A DNA stretch of 50,638 bases. It comes from Chitinispirillum alkaliphilum. GTDB taxonomy: Bacteria; Fibrobacterota; Chitinivibrionia; Chitinivibrionales; Chitinispirillaceae. The number at the start of each line of letters is the position of its first letter. Position 1 is the stretch's first letter. Positions 16,827-24,032 of this stretch are shown here, piece after piece. The DNA is taken from contig LDWW01000026.1 in NCBI GenBank assembly GCA_001045525.1, positions 1 to 50,638 on the forward strand, in the 5' to 3' direction. The position numbers and the translations under genes were made by a program. The notes below the pieces were generated by a model that searched no databases, was not told where the DNA came from, and worked only from the letters and a program-made list of their open reading frames with translations.

Positions 16827-17453
16827 ATGAACGGCAGATCCAGTCTTGTCACTTTTGACATTCACCCAAAGAATCCTCAGAAACGATTTCTTGAGGCTGC
16901 TGCAAAGATTTTGAAAGAGAAAAACGGCATAGCCGTTTACCCTACAGATACAGTATACGGTTTGGGCACCTGCATTTCCAACCCCAAAGCAGTGGATAAA
17001 ATAGTCACCCTCATTCAAAAAGACAAATCGCGTCTTTTCTCTTTTATCTGCTCAGATTTCTCTCAGATCAGCAATTACGTAAGGCTTAGTAATAACCACT
17101 ACAGATTAATGAAGCGTTATTTGCCGGGACCATACACATTTATCCTTAATGCAACCAATATTGTTCCGAAGAAAATCACCCCAAAGAGAAGAACTGTTGG
17201 GGTGAGGATCCCTGATTGTAACGTGACTACCGAACTGGTGAAACTTTTGGGTGAACCTCTCGCCAACACATCTCTGAACCTGCAGGGAGAACTCAGGGGT
17301 GATCCTTATGAGGTTAGGAATGTGATTGCAAATAATGTGGATGTAATGCTTGATGCCGGACCGCTTGAAAACCCCGTTGCTTCAACAGTTGTGGACCTTA
17401 CAGATGACGAACCTGTGGTGATACGCCACGGCAAAGGTGAATGGAGGGAATAG
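16827..17453 (+). CDS. Sua5/YciO/YrdC family protein, 208 aa
   Basis: The YrdC-like domain binds nucleotides and tRNA; family members make threonylcarbamoyl-AMP, the intermediate for the t6A37 modification of tRNA. Visible motifs are the lysine/proline-rich start of the fold (GIAVYPTDTVYGLG), the KDKSRLFSFIC segment (usual KxRxxxxPl), LPGPYTFIL, RRTVGVRIPDC and PLANTSLNLQG. Length and the S-T-V-V-D-L ending agree best with the YciO branch (E. coli YciO is about 206 aa), whose exact role is less certain than that of TsaC. AGAGG precedes the ATG. Followed by mazG after about 100 bases, possibly co-transcribed. Confidence 0.85.
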   Translation: MNGRSSLVTFDIHPKNPQKRFLEAAAKILKEKNGIAVYPTDTVYGLGTCISNPKAVDKIVTLIQKDKSRLFSFICSDFSQISNYVRLSNNHYRLMKRYLPGPYTFILNATNIVPKKITPKRRTVGVRIPDCNVTTELVKLLGEPLANTSLNLQGELRGDPYEVRNVIANNVDVMLDAGPLENPVASTVVDLTDDEPVVIRHGKGEWRE

Positions 17454-17558
17454 GCTCTTATCTTTAGCCCCTGGCGGCACCACTGCGACTCACAAAAAGG
17501 TATATTACCCAACAGAACAAATGTTACCGAATAACTTCAGATTGCGGGAAATTAAGAT

Positions 17559-18335
17559 ATGCGACCACAGTTAGAGAGACTTATCGAAATTGTTGCCCGA
17601 CTCCGTGCTCCGGGAGGATGTCCATGGGATCGTGAGCAAACCCATTCTTCTGTCCTATCCTGTTTACTTGAGGAGGCATACGAGTTCTTTGAAGCGGTGG
17701 AGGAAAATGACACTGAAAAGATGAAGGAGGAGCTTGGAGACCTTTTGCTTCAGGTCGTTCTTCATGCTCAGATGGCTTCGGAGGAGAACAGGTTTGATAT
17801 TGAAGATATAGCACGGGAAATAAGTGATAAACTTATCAGAAGACATCCTCATGTGTTTGGAGATGTTAAGGTCTGCGGCTCTGAAGAGGTGATCCGAAAT
17901 TGGGAGAATATAAAGCAGGGGGAAAAGGGTAAAGAGCACCGCAAGTATATGGTTGATGATATCCCCCATGCACTTCCTGCTCTGTTTCGCGCTGAGAAGA
18001 TGCAAAAAAGAGTTTCAAAGGTTGGGTTTGACTGGGATGAGATGGAACCGGTTCTGGATAAAGTCGAGGAGGAGTTCGCGGAGTTCAGGGAAGCGGTATT
18101 AAGTGGAGATCAGAGACATGCAGCTGAGGAGCTTGGTGATATAATGTTTGCTTTGGTAAACGTAGCAAGACATCAGAAAATCAGTGCTGAAGATGCATTG
18201 AGAAACACTACCTACAAATTTGCACGAAGATTCAGGTATATCGAGGACAAGTTCAGGGAAAAGAAGCAGGATTTACAAAATGCCACCCTTCAGGAGTTGG
18301 AGTCCTACTGGGAAGAAAGTAAAAATTTTGAATAG
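17559..18335 (+). CDS. mazG: Nucleoside triphosphate pyrophosphohydrolase MazG
   Basis: MazG hydrolyses (d)NTPs to monophosphates and pyrophosphate and can lower (p)ppGpp or clean the nucleotide pool. The protein starts with the family pattern RLRAPGGCPWDREQTHSS, then the metal-binding EExxE...ExxD set (LEEAYEFFEAV, MKEELGDLLLQVVLHAQMA), a linker with MVDDIPHALPAL, and a second MazG repeat (KVEEEFAEFREAV, HAAEELGDIMFALVNVAR) ending in YWEESK. Two tandem MazG domains and 258 residues match the E. coli-type enzyme. The ribosome site is weak (GGGAA). No toxin-antitoxin partner is present. Confidence 0.95.
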   Translation: MRPQLERLIEIVARLRAPGGCPWDREQTHSSVLSCLLEEAYEFFEAVEENDTEKMKEELGDLLLQVVLHAQMASEENRFDIEDIAREISDKLIRRHPHVFGDVKVCGSEEVIRNWENIKQGEKGKEHRKYMVDDIPHALPALFRAEKMQKRVSKVGFDWDEMEPVLDKVEEEFAEFREAVLSGDQRHAAEELGDIMFALVNVARHQKISAEDALRNTTYKFARRFRYIEDKFREKKQDLQNATLQELESYWEESKNFE

Positions 18336-18475
18336 GTTATAATTCAAAGGGGCGGTATTTGCTCTCTTTTGATCTATGATTTCCCAAAAGAACTATTTAT
18401 ATTCTAAGGTATTAAATTTTTCTCACCCCAATTCTAATTATTACGTTCTCGGTTTCATGATTTCGGAGGTTTGCA

Positions 18476-18832
18476 ATGAGTTTGCTTGAGTCGGTAAAAT
18501 TTGATGAAAAAGGTCTGGTAAGTGCAATAGCGCAGGATGCAGATACCAATGAAGTGCTTATGTTGGCTTACATGAACAAAGAGACCCTTACTGAGACACT
18601 TGATACCGGCGACATGGTTTACTGGAGCAGAAGCAGACAAAAGAGATGGAAAAAGGGGGAAACCTCAGGACATGTGCAAAAAGTGCGGGAAGTTTACGTA
18701 GACTGTGATGGTGATGCATTGCTTTTTAAAATAAACCAAACAGGCGCTGCATGTCATGAGAATTATTTCTCCTGCTTTTTCAGAAAGAAAGAGGATGGAG
18801 AATGGAAAGTAGTCAAACAAAAATTAAAATAA
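18476..18832 (+). CDS. hisI: Phosphoribosyl-AMP cyclohydrolase
   Basis: HisI opens the adenine ring of phosphoribosyl-AMP, the third step of histidine biosynthesis, in the cytosol. Motifs are GLVSAIAQDADTNEVLMLAYM, YWSRSRQKRWKKGETSGH, the Mg/Zn-binding VDCDGDALLFKI and the cysteine-histidine pair GAACHENYFSCFF. At 118 residues it is the monofunctional form without a HisE domain. GGAGG lies seven bases upstream. No other his genes are nearby. Its end overlaps the alr start by 31 bases, so the two are translationally coupled. Confidence 0.96.
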   Translation: MSLLESVKFDEKGLVSAIAQDADTNEVLMLAYMNKETLTETLDTGDMVYWSRSRQKRWKKGETSGHVQKVREVYVDCDGDALLFKINQTGAACHENYFSCFFRKKEDGEWKVVKQKLK

Positions 18833-19989
18833 AAGACACCGTCTCTCCCCTATCTCCCTATATAGAATTATCGCTCGATAATCTACTGTATAATCTCAGT
18901 GTCATAAAGGCAAAGGCGCCGTCAAAAACCAGAGTACTTGCTGTGGTTAAGGACTGCGCCTACGGGTTGGGAAGCGGACCCGTTGCTCTCACCCTGGAGC
19001 AAAAGGGGAATGTGGATTTTTTCGCTGTGGCACGCCCCGAAGAAGCCTTTGCTCTTAGAAATGCAGGGGTTAAAGGCTCTGTTCTTGTTTTGGGAAGAGC
19101 AACAGAAGAGCAGCTTCAGGCCGGATTCGATAACAACATAATATTTACCCTTAACGACCCGGCAGAACTCTATAAGTGGAAATCCTACCCGCTCAATGTC
19201 CGCTTTCATGTAAATATCGATACCGGAATGTCCAGAATGGGATTATTACCCGGTGAGTTGGACGAAATGGCCGATATTCTGGAAAATACACCTTCACTGC
19301 GCCTTGAAGGTGCATTTACACATATGGCATGCGCCGATGAACCAAATACGCCTACAGTGCAGCTTCAATATGAAAAATTTAAAAAATGCATAGTTAATCT
19401 TTGCGAGAAAAACCAGCCGCCTCTCCATATCCATTACAGCAACTCCGCATCGTGTATGCGTTTTCCTGTGCAGGAGTGCACACTTATCAGACCGGGAATC
19501 GCCCTGTACGGATGTAACCCCGATCCTCTGCAAACTTTTACACCCGACCTCAAGCAGGTTGCATCTCTTAAGTCAAGAGTGGTGAAGATGAAAAAAGTTC
19601 CCCCCGGAACACCAGTTTCCTATGGCGGGAATTATATCACTCCCTGTGAAACCTGGATCGCCACTATTCCATTGGGTTATGCCCATGGATACCCCAGATT
19701 CTTAAGCTCCAGGGGGGAAGTACTGATTGGCTACAGACGTTACAGAATTGCGGGAAATGTAACAATGGATTACATAATGGTGGATGCCGGCCCAAATCCC
19801 GATATCTCTATAGGCGACGAGGTCGTTGCCATAGGAACACAGGGCGATGATACAATCACTGCCGATGAAATCGCCGTCCTGGGTAATACTATCGGCTATG
19901 AAATCCTCTGCAATCTTGGGAAATCTATAGATCGGGTGTACCTTTTGGATAACAAAATCGTATATCATAAATCGGGTTATAACTTTTAG
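18802..19989 (+). CDS. alr: Alanine racemase
   Basis: Alr interconverts L- and D-alanine with PLP to supply D-alanine for peptidoglycan. The catalytic lysine lies in VLAVVKDCAYGLGSG, where the usual Ala-Asp-Ala is Asp-Cys-Ala. FHVNIDTGMSRMGL, THMACAD, the SNSAS segment, IRPGIALYG, PVSYGGNY and IPLGYAHGYPR with the substrate-side tyrosine are all present. At 395 residues it is full length. The start ATG is placed inside hisI because homology begins at about residue 18 (SPYIELSLDNLLYN). It appears to lead a five-gene run with the RseC-like, TPR and queH genes. Confidence 0.94.
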   Translation: MESSQTKIKIKDTVSPLSPYIELSLDNLLYNLSVIKAKAPSKTRVLAVVKDCAYGLGSGPVALTLEQKGNVDFFAVARPEEAFALRNAGVKGSVLVLGRATEEQLQAGFDNNIIFTLNDPAELYKWKSYPLNVRFHVNIDTGMSRMGLLPGELDEMADILENTPSLRLEGAFTHMACADEPNTPTVQLQYEKFKKCIVNLCEKNQPPLHIHYSNSASCMRFPVQECTLIRPGIALYGCNPDPLQTFTPDLKQVASLKSRVVKMKKVPPGTPVSYGGNYITPCETWIATIPLGYAHGYPRFLSSRGEVLIGYRRYRIAGNVTMDYIMVDAGPNPDISIGDEVVAIGTQGDDTITADEIAVLGNTIGYEILCNLGKSIDRVYLLDNKIVYHKSGYNF

Positions 19990-20104
19990 CCTTTTACGGT
20001 TGGAACTAATTTGCGCTCAGCCCGGAGGTGTCCTTCTGGTTGACTTAGACCGAAGCGAGCTGTAGTTTCCAAATGATTCTTAATTTTTTTGATACCAAGT
20101 GATA

Positions 20105-20605
20105 ATGGTGAGAAGATATATAGTGAAAAAACTGATCCACCAGAAAAAAGAAAATGGCACAATCTGCCGTAAAAATAAAAAGAGGGTCTGGATAGCACTT
20201 GATATAGAGTGCAGGGATAAAGGTGCGCAGAAGGGGTGCTCCGGTGGATGTGTCTCCTGCACAAAAAAAGAGATCGTCAGGAAGGTCTCCGTTCCTGTAG
20301 CAGACTCTTCAGATTTCAAGCTTGGGCAATTGGTCACCCTATCTCATTATGTACCCGACCCGGCCATAATGAGCTTTGTTGTTTTTGGTATTCCGCTTTT
20401 TATGGCTTTTGCTGCTCTTATAACCTGGATTTTCGCCTCTCCAGCAACAATAGAGTCTGCATTAGCGGTCTTTTTTATCACTATTTCATTCATGAGCGGC
20501 TTTTTAATACTGAAAATCATAGATCTGATTTTCAGAAAGAGATTTCCTGCGACTCTTCTCCAAATTGAAAACTACTCATCTGAAAATCTGATTAAACGGA
20601 GTTAA
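20105..20605 (+). CDS. RseC/MucC (SoxR-reducing) family-like membrane protein, about 166 aa
   Basis: The architecture is a small N-terminal domain with clustered cysteines (GCSGGCVSCTKKE), then two adjacent transmembrane segments (AIMSFVVFGIPLFMAFAALI and SALAVFFITISFMSGFLILK) and a short basic tail. This matches RseC-family proteins, which act in reducing SoxR or in sigma-E control and often sit with Rnf genes. No rnf genes are visible here. Start choice is uncertain: ATG 20105 is used, but GTG at 20099 or 20123 is possible and no ribosome site is clear. It lies between alr and the TPR gene, three bases before the latter, so co-expression is likely. Confidence 0.6.
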   Translation: MVRRYIVKKLIHQKKENGTICRKNKKRVWIALDIECRDKGAQKGCSGGCVSCTKKEIVRKVSVPVADSSDFKLGQLVTLSHYVPDPAIMSFVVFGIPLFMAFAALITWIFASPATIESALAVFFITISFMSGFLILKIIDLIFRKRFPATLLQIENYSSENLIKRS

Positions 20606-20608
20606 TGC

Positions 20609-22042
20609 ATGCTCGAAGAGGGATGGCTGGATCTATCAGATCTTGTTGACAGAGTTCAGGACTTTATTGATCTTGGATTGTTTCAGGAAGCCAAATCACT
20701 GTTGGAGAAATACGAAACGGCATTTGAAAATGAATGGGAAATTCATTTCCTCTATTCAAGGCTTTACAGCGAACAGGACAAGCCCAAAAAAGCAATAGAA
20801 TATCTAAAACGTGCACTTGAAATTGATCCAACAAATGCAGACTGCCTTTTAGGGCTTTTCTATGCCTATACCCTTGAGAATAATGTAAAAGTCGGTGGTA
20901 GTTACCTGCTCAAAGCAGAAAAACTCTATTCACAGAACCACCAGGTCCTCATCGCTCTTATCTACTACTATGTTGAGATAAATAACCCAGAGAAGGCTCT
21001 CACCTATTTTAATCAGGTGAAGACTAAGGGTACAGATAACCCCGAAGCATTCAGAAACGGAGGATGTGCGTTCAACAGGCTCGGTCGCTTCGAAGAAGCT
21101 GAAACCTGTTTTAAAACCGCATTACATCTCAGCCCACAGTTTGATGAGGTCCGCGATCTGCTGACCGATCAGTACGTTTTCACAGGCAAAGTGCAGGAAG
21201 CTATAGATCTGTACCGTGCTTCACTTGAAGAGTCACCCCGTAATATTCATCTTATGTCACGGCTTATTTTTTGCCTCGCACAAAACAATCAACTCGATGA
21301 AGCGATCGCCACAGCAAAACAATCAATACAGTTTTACCCAAACTCCCCTACAGGCTATATCGATTTGGCTTATGTGTATCTCAACAACAACAATGTTGAC
21401 CAGGCTCTCATTTATGCGGATAAAGCAATAGACATAGCACCTATCGACTCTGAAGCATACAGGTTAAAGGGAATCGCTTATTCAGAGCTTGGCAAAACCG
21501 TTTCGGCTGAAAAATTCTTCAAACACGCACTCTCACTGGAACCTGAAAACAGTGAAATACTACGGGATTACTATAATCATCTCCGGACCAGTGATGAAGA
21601 GAAAATGCTCAAAATTATAAGTAAAGTAATTGATGCAGAGTATCCATACTGCACTGAAGAATTCTGGTTTTTGGCAGATTACTACCGTGATAAAGGTAAA
21701 AACCTTAAAGCATTCCACTTTTTCAATAAAGCCTATAAAACCATGCCTGCAGAAAAGGAGCTAATCCCCCCGATGATTGATATTCTCCTTGACCAAGGTC
21801 ATACAGAATATTCCCTCTCCTTTTTATATAAGTACATGGAGAAAAGTGGATGGGATGAAATTTTAAACCGCTTTTCTGAGCACAGGCAACTAAGGGGAAA
21901 GTGGTCACAGGAAAGCATGCGGCTCTTGCGTTTTTTGGGGCAGCGTCCCATTGATTTTAGAAAATGGGTGTTCAGGTTATACATAATTCGATTTCTCATT
22001 CTGACCCTTAGTATAGTTTTTCTTTTTTGTTTTTCCCTGTAG
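20609..22042 (+). CDS. Tetratricopeptide repeat protein with C-terminal membrane anchor, 477 aa
   Basis: About nine TPR units fill residues 10-420. Typical helices are seen (KKAIEYLKRALEIDPTNADC, FEEAETCFKTALHLSPQFDE, DQALIYADKAIDIAPIDSEA, VSAEKFFKHALSLEPENSEI). A transmembrane segment (RFLILTLSIVFLFCF) is at the end, so it should be a tail-anchored scaffold. The ribosome site ACGGAG is nine bases before the ATG. The frame ends directly after a T-rich run, while a second membrane segment continues in another frame (22012-22200), so the true C-terminus may be longer. Partners are unknown. Confidence 0.85.
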   Translation: MLEEGWLDLSDLVDRVQDFIDLGLFQEAKSLLEKYETAFENEWEIHFLYSRLYSEQDKPKKAIEYLKRALEIDPTNADCLLGLFYAYTLENNVKVGGSYLLKAEKLYSQNHQVLIALIYYYVEINNPEKALTYFNQVKTKGTDNPEAFRNGGCAFNRLGRFEEAETCFKTALHLSPQFDEVRDLLTDQYVFTGKVQEAIDLYRASLEESPRNIHLMSRLIFCLAQNNQLDEAIATAKQSIQFYPNSPTGYIDLAYVYLNNNNVDQALIYADKAIDIAPIDSEAYRLKGIAYSELGKTVSAEKFFKHALSLEPENSEILRDYYNHLRTSDEEKMLKIISKVIDAEYPYCTEEFWFLADYYRDKGKNLKAFHFFNKAYKTMPAEKELIPPMIDILLDQGHTEYSLSFLYKYMEKSGWDEILNRFSEHRQLRGKWSQESMRLLRFLGQRPIDFRKWVFRLYIIRFLILTLSIVFLFCFSL

Positions 22043-22200
22043 GCGTACTGTTTGGATTTAAGGGACTGATTGCGATGGTGGTTACATATGCCCTGATAGT
22101 TACAGGGTATCAGCTCTGGCGCAGAAAAAAGAAAAAAAAATCAGCGAAAAACCAAAAGATCATGCCTTCTATGATGATTCCGGAGAATAGCACAAAGTGA
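22012..22200 (+). CDS. Out-of-frame C-terminal extension of the TPR gene
   Basis: This frame has no convincing start codon of its own but reads a second transmembrane helix (LFGFKGLIAMVVTYALIVTG) followed by a strongly basic tail (RRKKKKKSAKNQK). It is open from 22012, overlaps the T-rich end of the TPR gene (T5-C-T6-G-T5 at 22017-22034), and ends with TGA overlapping the GTG start of queH (GTGA). The arrangement says the gene once read, or still reads, into this frame. Alternatives are a homopolymer indel in the organism, an assembly error, or ribosomal slippage. Confidence 0.55.
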   Translation, partial: YSFSFLFFPVGVLFGFKGLIAMVVTYALIVTGYQLWRRKKKKKSAKNQKIMPSMMIPENSTK

Positions 22201-22787
22201 AACAGCAGCAATTACCCAAACTTCTTCTGCATATCTGCTGCGCACCTGATGAAGCTTACGTTATAAATCTGCTCGGAGCACAATATCAGCTACACTGCTT
22301 TTTCTTCAATCCAAACATATATCCTGCTCAGGAATATGAGTTGAGGGTAGATGAAGCGCGGAGAGCTGCCCTGCATTTTGGGACAGAGTTCTCATGTGCC
22401 CCTTACGAGCCACAGTTGTGGGAAAGAGCTGTAGATGGGCTAAAGCATACACCCGAAGGTACCCAGAGATGCAGAGCCTGTTTTCTGATGAGACTGAGAC
22501 ACTCTGCAAAGTTTTGCTCCGCACTGGGATGGGATAATTTTACAACCGTGATGAGTGTAAGCCCCCACAAAAATATCAAACTGCTTAACGAAACAGGGAA
22601 TATCGCTGCAGCTGAGTATAATGTCTCGTATGAACCATTCAATTTTAAAAAACAGAATGGTTTCCAAAAAAGTATTGAACTAAGCAAAGAGCTTGGGTTA
22701 TACAGACAGAATTACTGTGGATGTGAGTTAAGTCTCAATGAAGCAAAAATCAGGGAAATAAAACGAAGGAACATTTCGAATGCCTGA
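22197..22787 (+). CDS. queH: Epoxyqueuosine reductase QueH
   Basis: QueH reduces epoxyqueuosine to queuosine in tRNA, the non-orthologous alternative to QueG, using an Fe-S cluster and a second metal. The family pattern is clear: HICCAPDEAY with the vicinal cysteines, FNPNIYPAQEY, RVDEARR, CRACFLMRL, the FTTVMSVSPHKN segment and a late NYCGCELSL cysteine motif. Length 196 aa is normal. The GTG start overlaps the preceding reading frame by four bases, which implies translational coupling. No other queuosine genes are adjacent. Confidence 0.95.
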   Translation: MKQQQLPKLLLHICCAPDEAYVINLLGAQYQLHCFFFNPNIYPAQEYELRVDEARRAALHFGTEFSCAPYEPQLWERAVDGLKHTPEGTQRCRACFLMRLRHSAKFCSALGWDNFTTVMSVSPHKNIKLLNETGNIAAAEYNVSYEPFNFKKQNGFQKSIELSKELGLYRQNYCGCELSLNEAKIREIKRRNISNA

Positions 22788-22880
22788 AGTGAAATGGATG
22801 CAAAAAGTCCAACATTATTGCATTATCATAAAAAACAGTGGTACATATTAATTGTCATTATTTATATTCAATAACCTGTT

Positions 22881-22954
22881 CGGAGCGTGGCGCAGTCTGG
22901 TAGCGTACTTGAATGGGGTTCAAGTGGTCGCTGGTTCGAATCCAGTCGCTCCGA
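22881..22954 (+). tRNA. tRNA-Pro (GGG)
   Basis: Cloverleaf: acceptor CGGAGCG/CGCTCCG, anticodon stem CTTGA/TCAAG with loop ATGGGGT giving anticodon GGG, and a T-arm with TTCGAAT. The discriminator base is A and no CCA is encoded. A terminator follows at once. Confidence 0.97.
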
Positions 22955-22958
22955 TAAA

Positions 22959-22996
22959 AACGGCCTTAAACTTAAGTTTGGGGCCGTTTTTTTTTG
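22959..22996 (+). terminator. Factor-independent terminator of tRNA-Pro
   Basis: ACGGCCTTAAACTT pairs with AAGTTTGGGGCCGT (two G-T wobbles) and is followed by a run of T. Confidence 0.9.
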
Positions 22997-23088
22997 ATAC
23001 AAGTGTTCCCCCCTCACATTTTTCTTATAAACCTTAGAGAGCAGATCTAAGTTTATCACCAAAATGCTTCAACTGAAATTGGTGCAAT

Positions 23089-23874
23089 TTGTACTCGAAA
23101 ATAAAAAGATCTCTTCGTGAAGCAGCACTATCTACAGGTATAGGCTATTCCCTTTATCTCAAGAAAAAGGGTTGGGGCAGATCTGCTTATGATCAGCGGC
23201 AGTTTCCTGGTCCAAATACAACATTGAAAAGTTCTGATGAGTGGCAAAAATGTTGTATCGAAGTTGAAAAGCTCCGGTTACCATCACACCCCTCGCCTCA
23301 AAAAAACTGGGATAGTCTGATATCTCTTGGAGAGATTATCAACCATGTCTCATCACCCAAAGCTAAAATTCTGGATGCAGGCGCAACCATGGATTCAGTC
23401 ATCTTACCCTGGCTCTACATCTATGGGTACAGAAATTTGACGGGACTAAACCTCTCATTTAACAGAACCATTTTCAGAGGATCAATTTGCTACGAACATG
23501 GAGATATGACCAACACCAGATTCAAAGACAACTTTTTTGATGCAGTGAGCTGTTTAAGTGTAGTGGAGCATGGTGTGAATCTTACAATGTTTTTTAGGGA
23601 GATGAACCGAATAATCAAGCCCGGGGGTATACTCGTTCTCTCTACAGATTACTGGCCATCCCCCATCGAAACCGGGCATATCCGGGCTTTCGATACTGAT
23701 TTCAAAGTGTTTAATAAAAAAACGCTGGAAGAGATGTTTAAAATCGCAGCAACAAACGGATTTAGTTTGCATGGAGAAACAGACACAAATTGTAAGGATA
23801 AAGCTGTAGCTTGGGATGAGCACAATATTGAATACACGTTTTTTTGCTGTACATTAATAAAGGAAATTAGTTAA
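23089..23874 (+). CDS. Class I SAM-dependent methyltransferase, 261 aa
   Basis: A Rossmann-type methyltransferase domain spans about residues 90-200: motif I KILDAGATMDSV (the usual second glycine is replaced), YEHGDMTNTRFKDNFFDAVS for motifs II-IV, SVVEHGV and IIKPGGILVLSTDYW for motif VI. The substrate is not evident; the fold resembles Methyltransf_11 proteins found in glycan and natural product clusters. No ATG is available and I use a TTG at 23089 with only a weak ribosome site, so the N-terminus may be wrong. It is monocistronic after tRNA-Pro and converges on the GH94 gene. Confidence 0.75.
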   Translation: MYSKIKRSLREAALSTGIGYSLYLKKKGWGRSAYDQRQFPGPNTTLKSSDEWQKCCIEVEKLRLPSHPSPQKNWDSLISLGEIINHVSSPKAKILDAGATMDSVILPWLYIYGYRNLTGLNLSFNRTIFRGSICYEHGDMTNTRFKDNFFDAVSCLSVVEHGVNLTMFFREMNRIIKPGGILVLSTDYWPSPIETGHIRAFDTDFKVFNKKTLEEMFKIAATNGFSLHGETDTNCKDKAVAWDEHNIEYTFFCCTLIKEIS

Positions 23875-23956
23875 AGTCCCCCCCACGCAGATTTGGGCTT
23901 TCTTTGTAAGCCTTCGGTATAATTCAAGGCACTGGTTACCTTGCCCTTGAGTAATA

Positions 23957-23993
23957 TAAAAAGTGCACTGTACAAATAATTTGCACAGTGCAC
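23957..23993 (-). terminator. Terminator of the GH94 gene
   Basis: GTGCACTGT and ACAGTGCAC (23963-23971, 23985-23993) pair, extended inside by CAAAT/ATTTG; on the minus strand a T-run follows. Confidence 0.8.
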
Positions 23994-24032
23994 ATAACAA
24001 GTTCAGTTCACTTGGAGAAATCTTATACCGGT

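Noticed and set aside
22022-22042. Canonical -1 ribosomal slippery heptamer in the TPR gene
   Set aside because: The zero-frame codons are TTT TGT, so both tRNAs could not re-pair after slipping; an indel is at least as likely.
22868-23062. Protein with LDSNQRPLEPHSSTLPDCAT
   Set aside because: It is the antisense translation of tRNA-Pro, a common spurious annotation.
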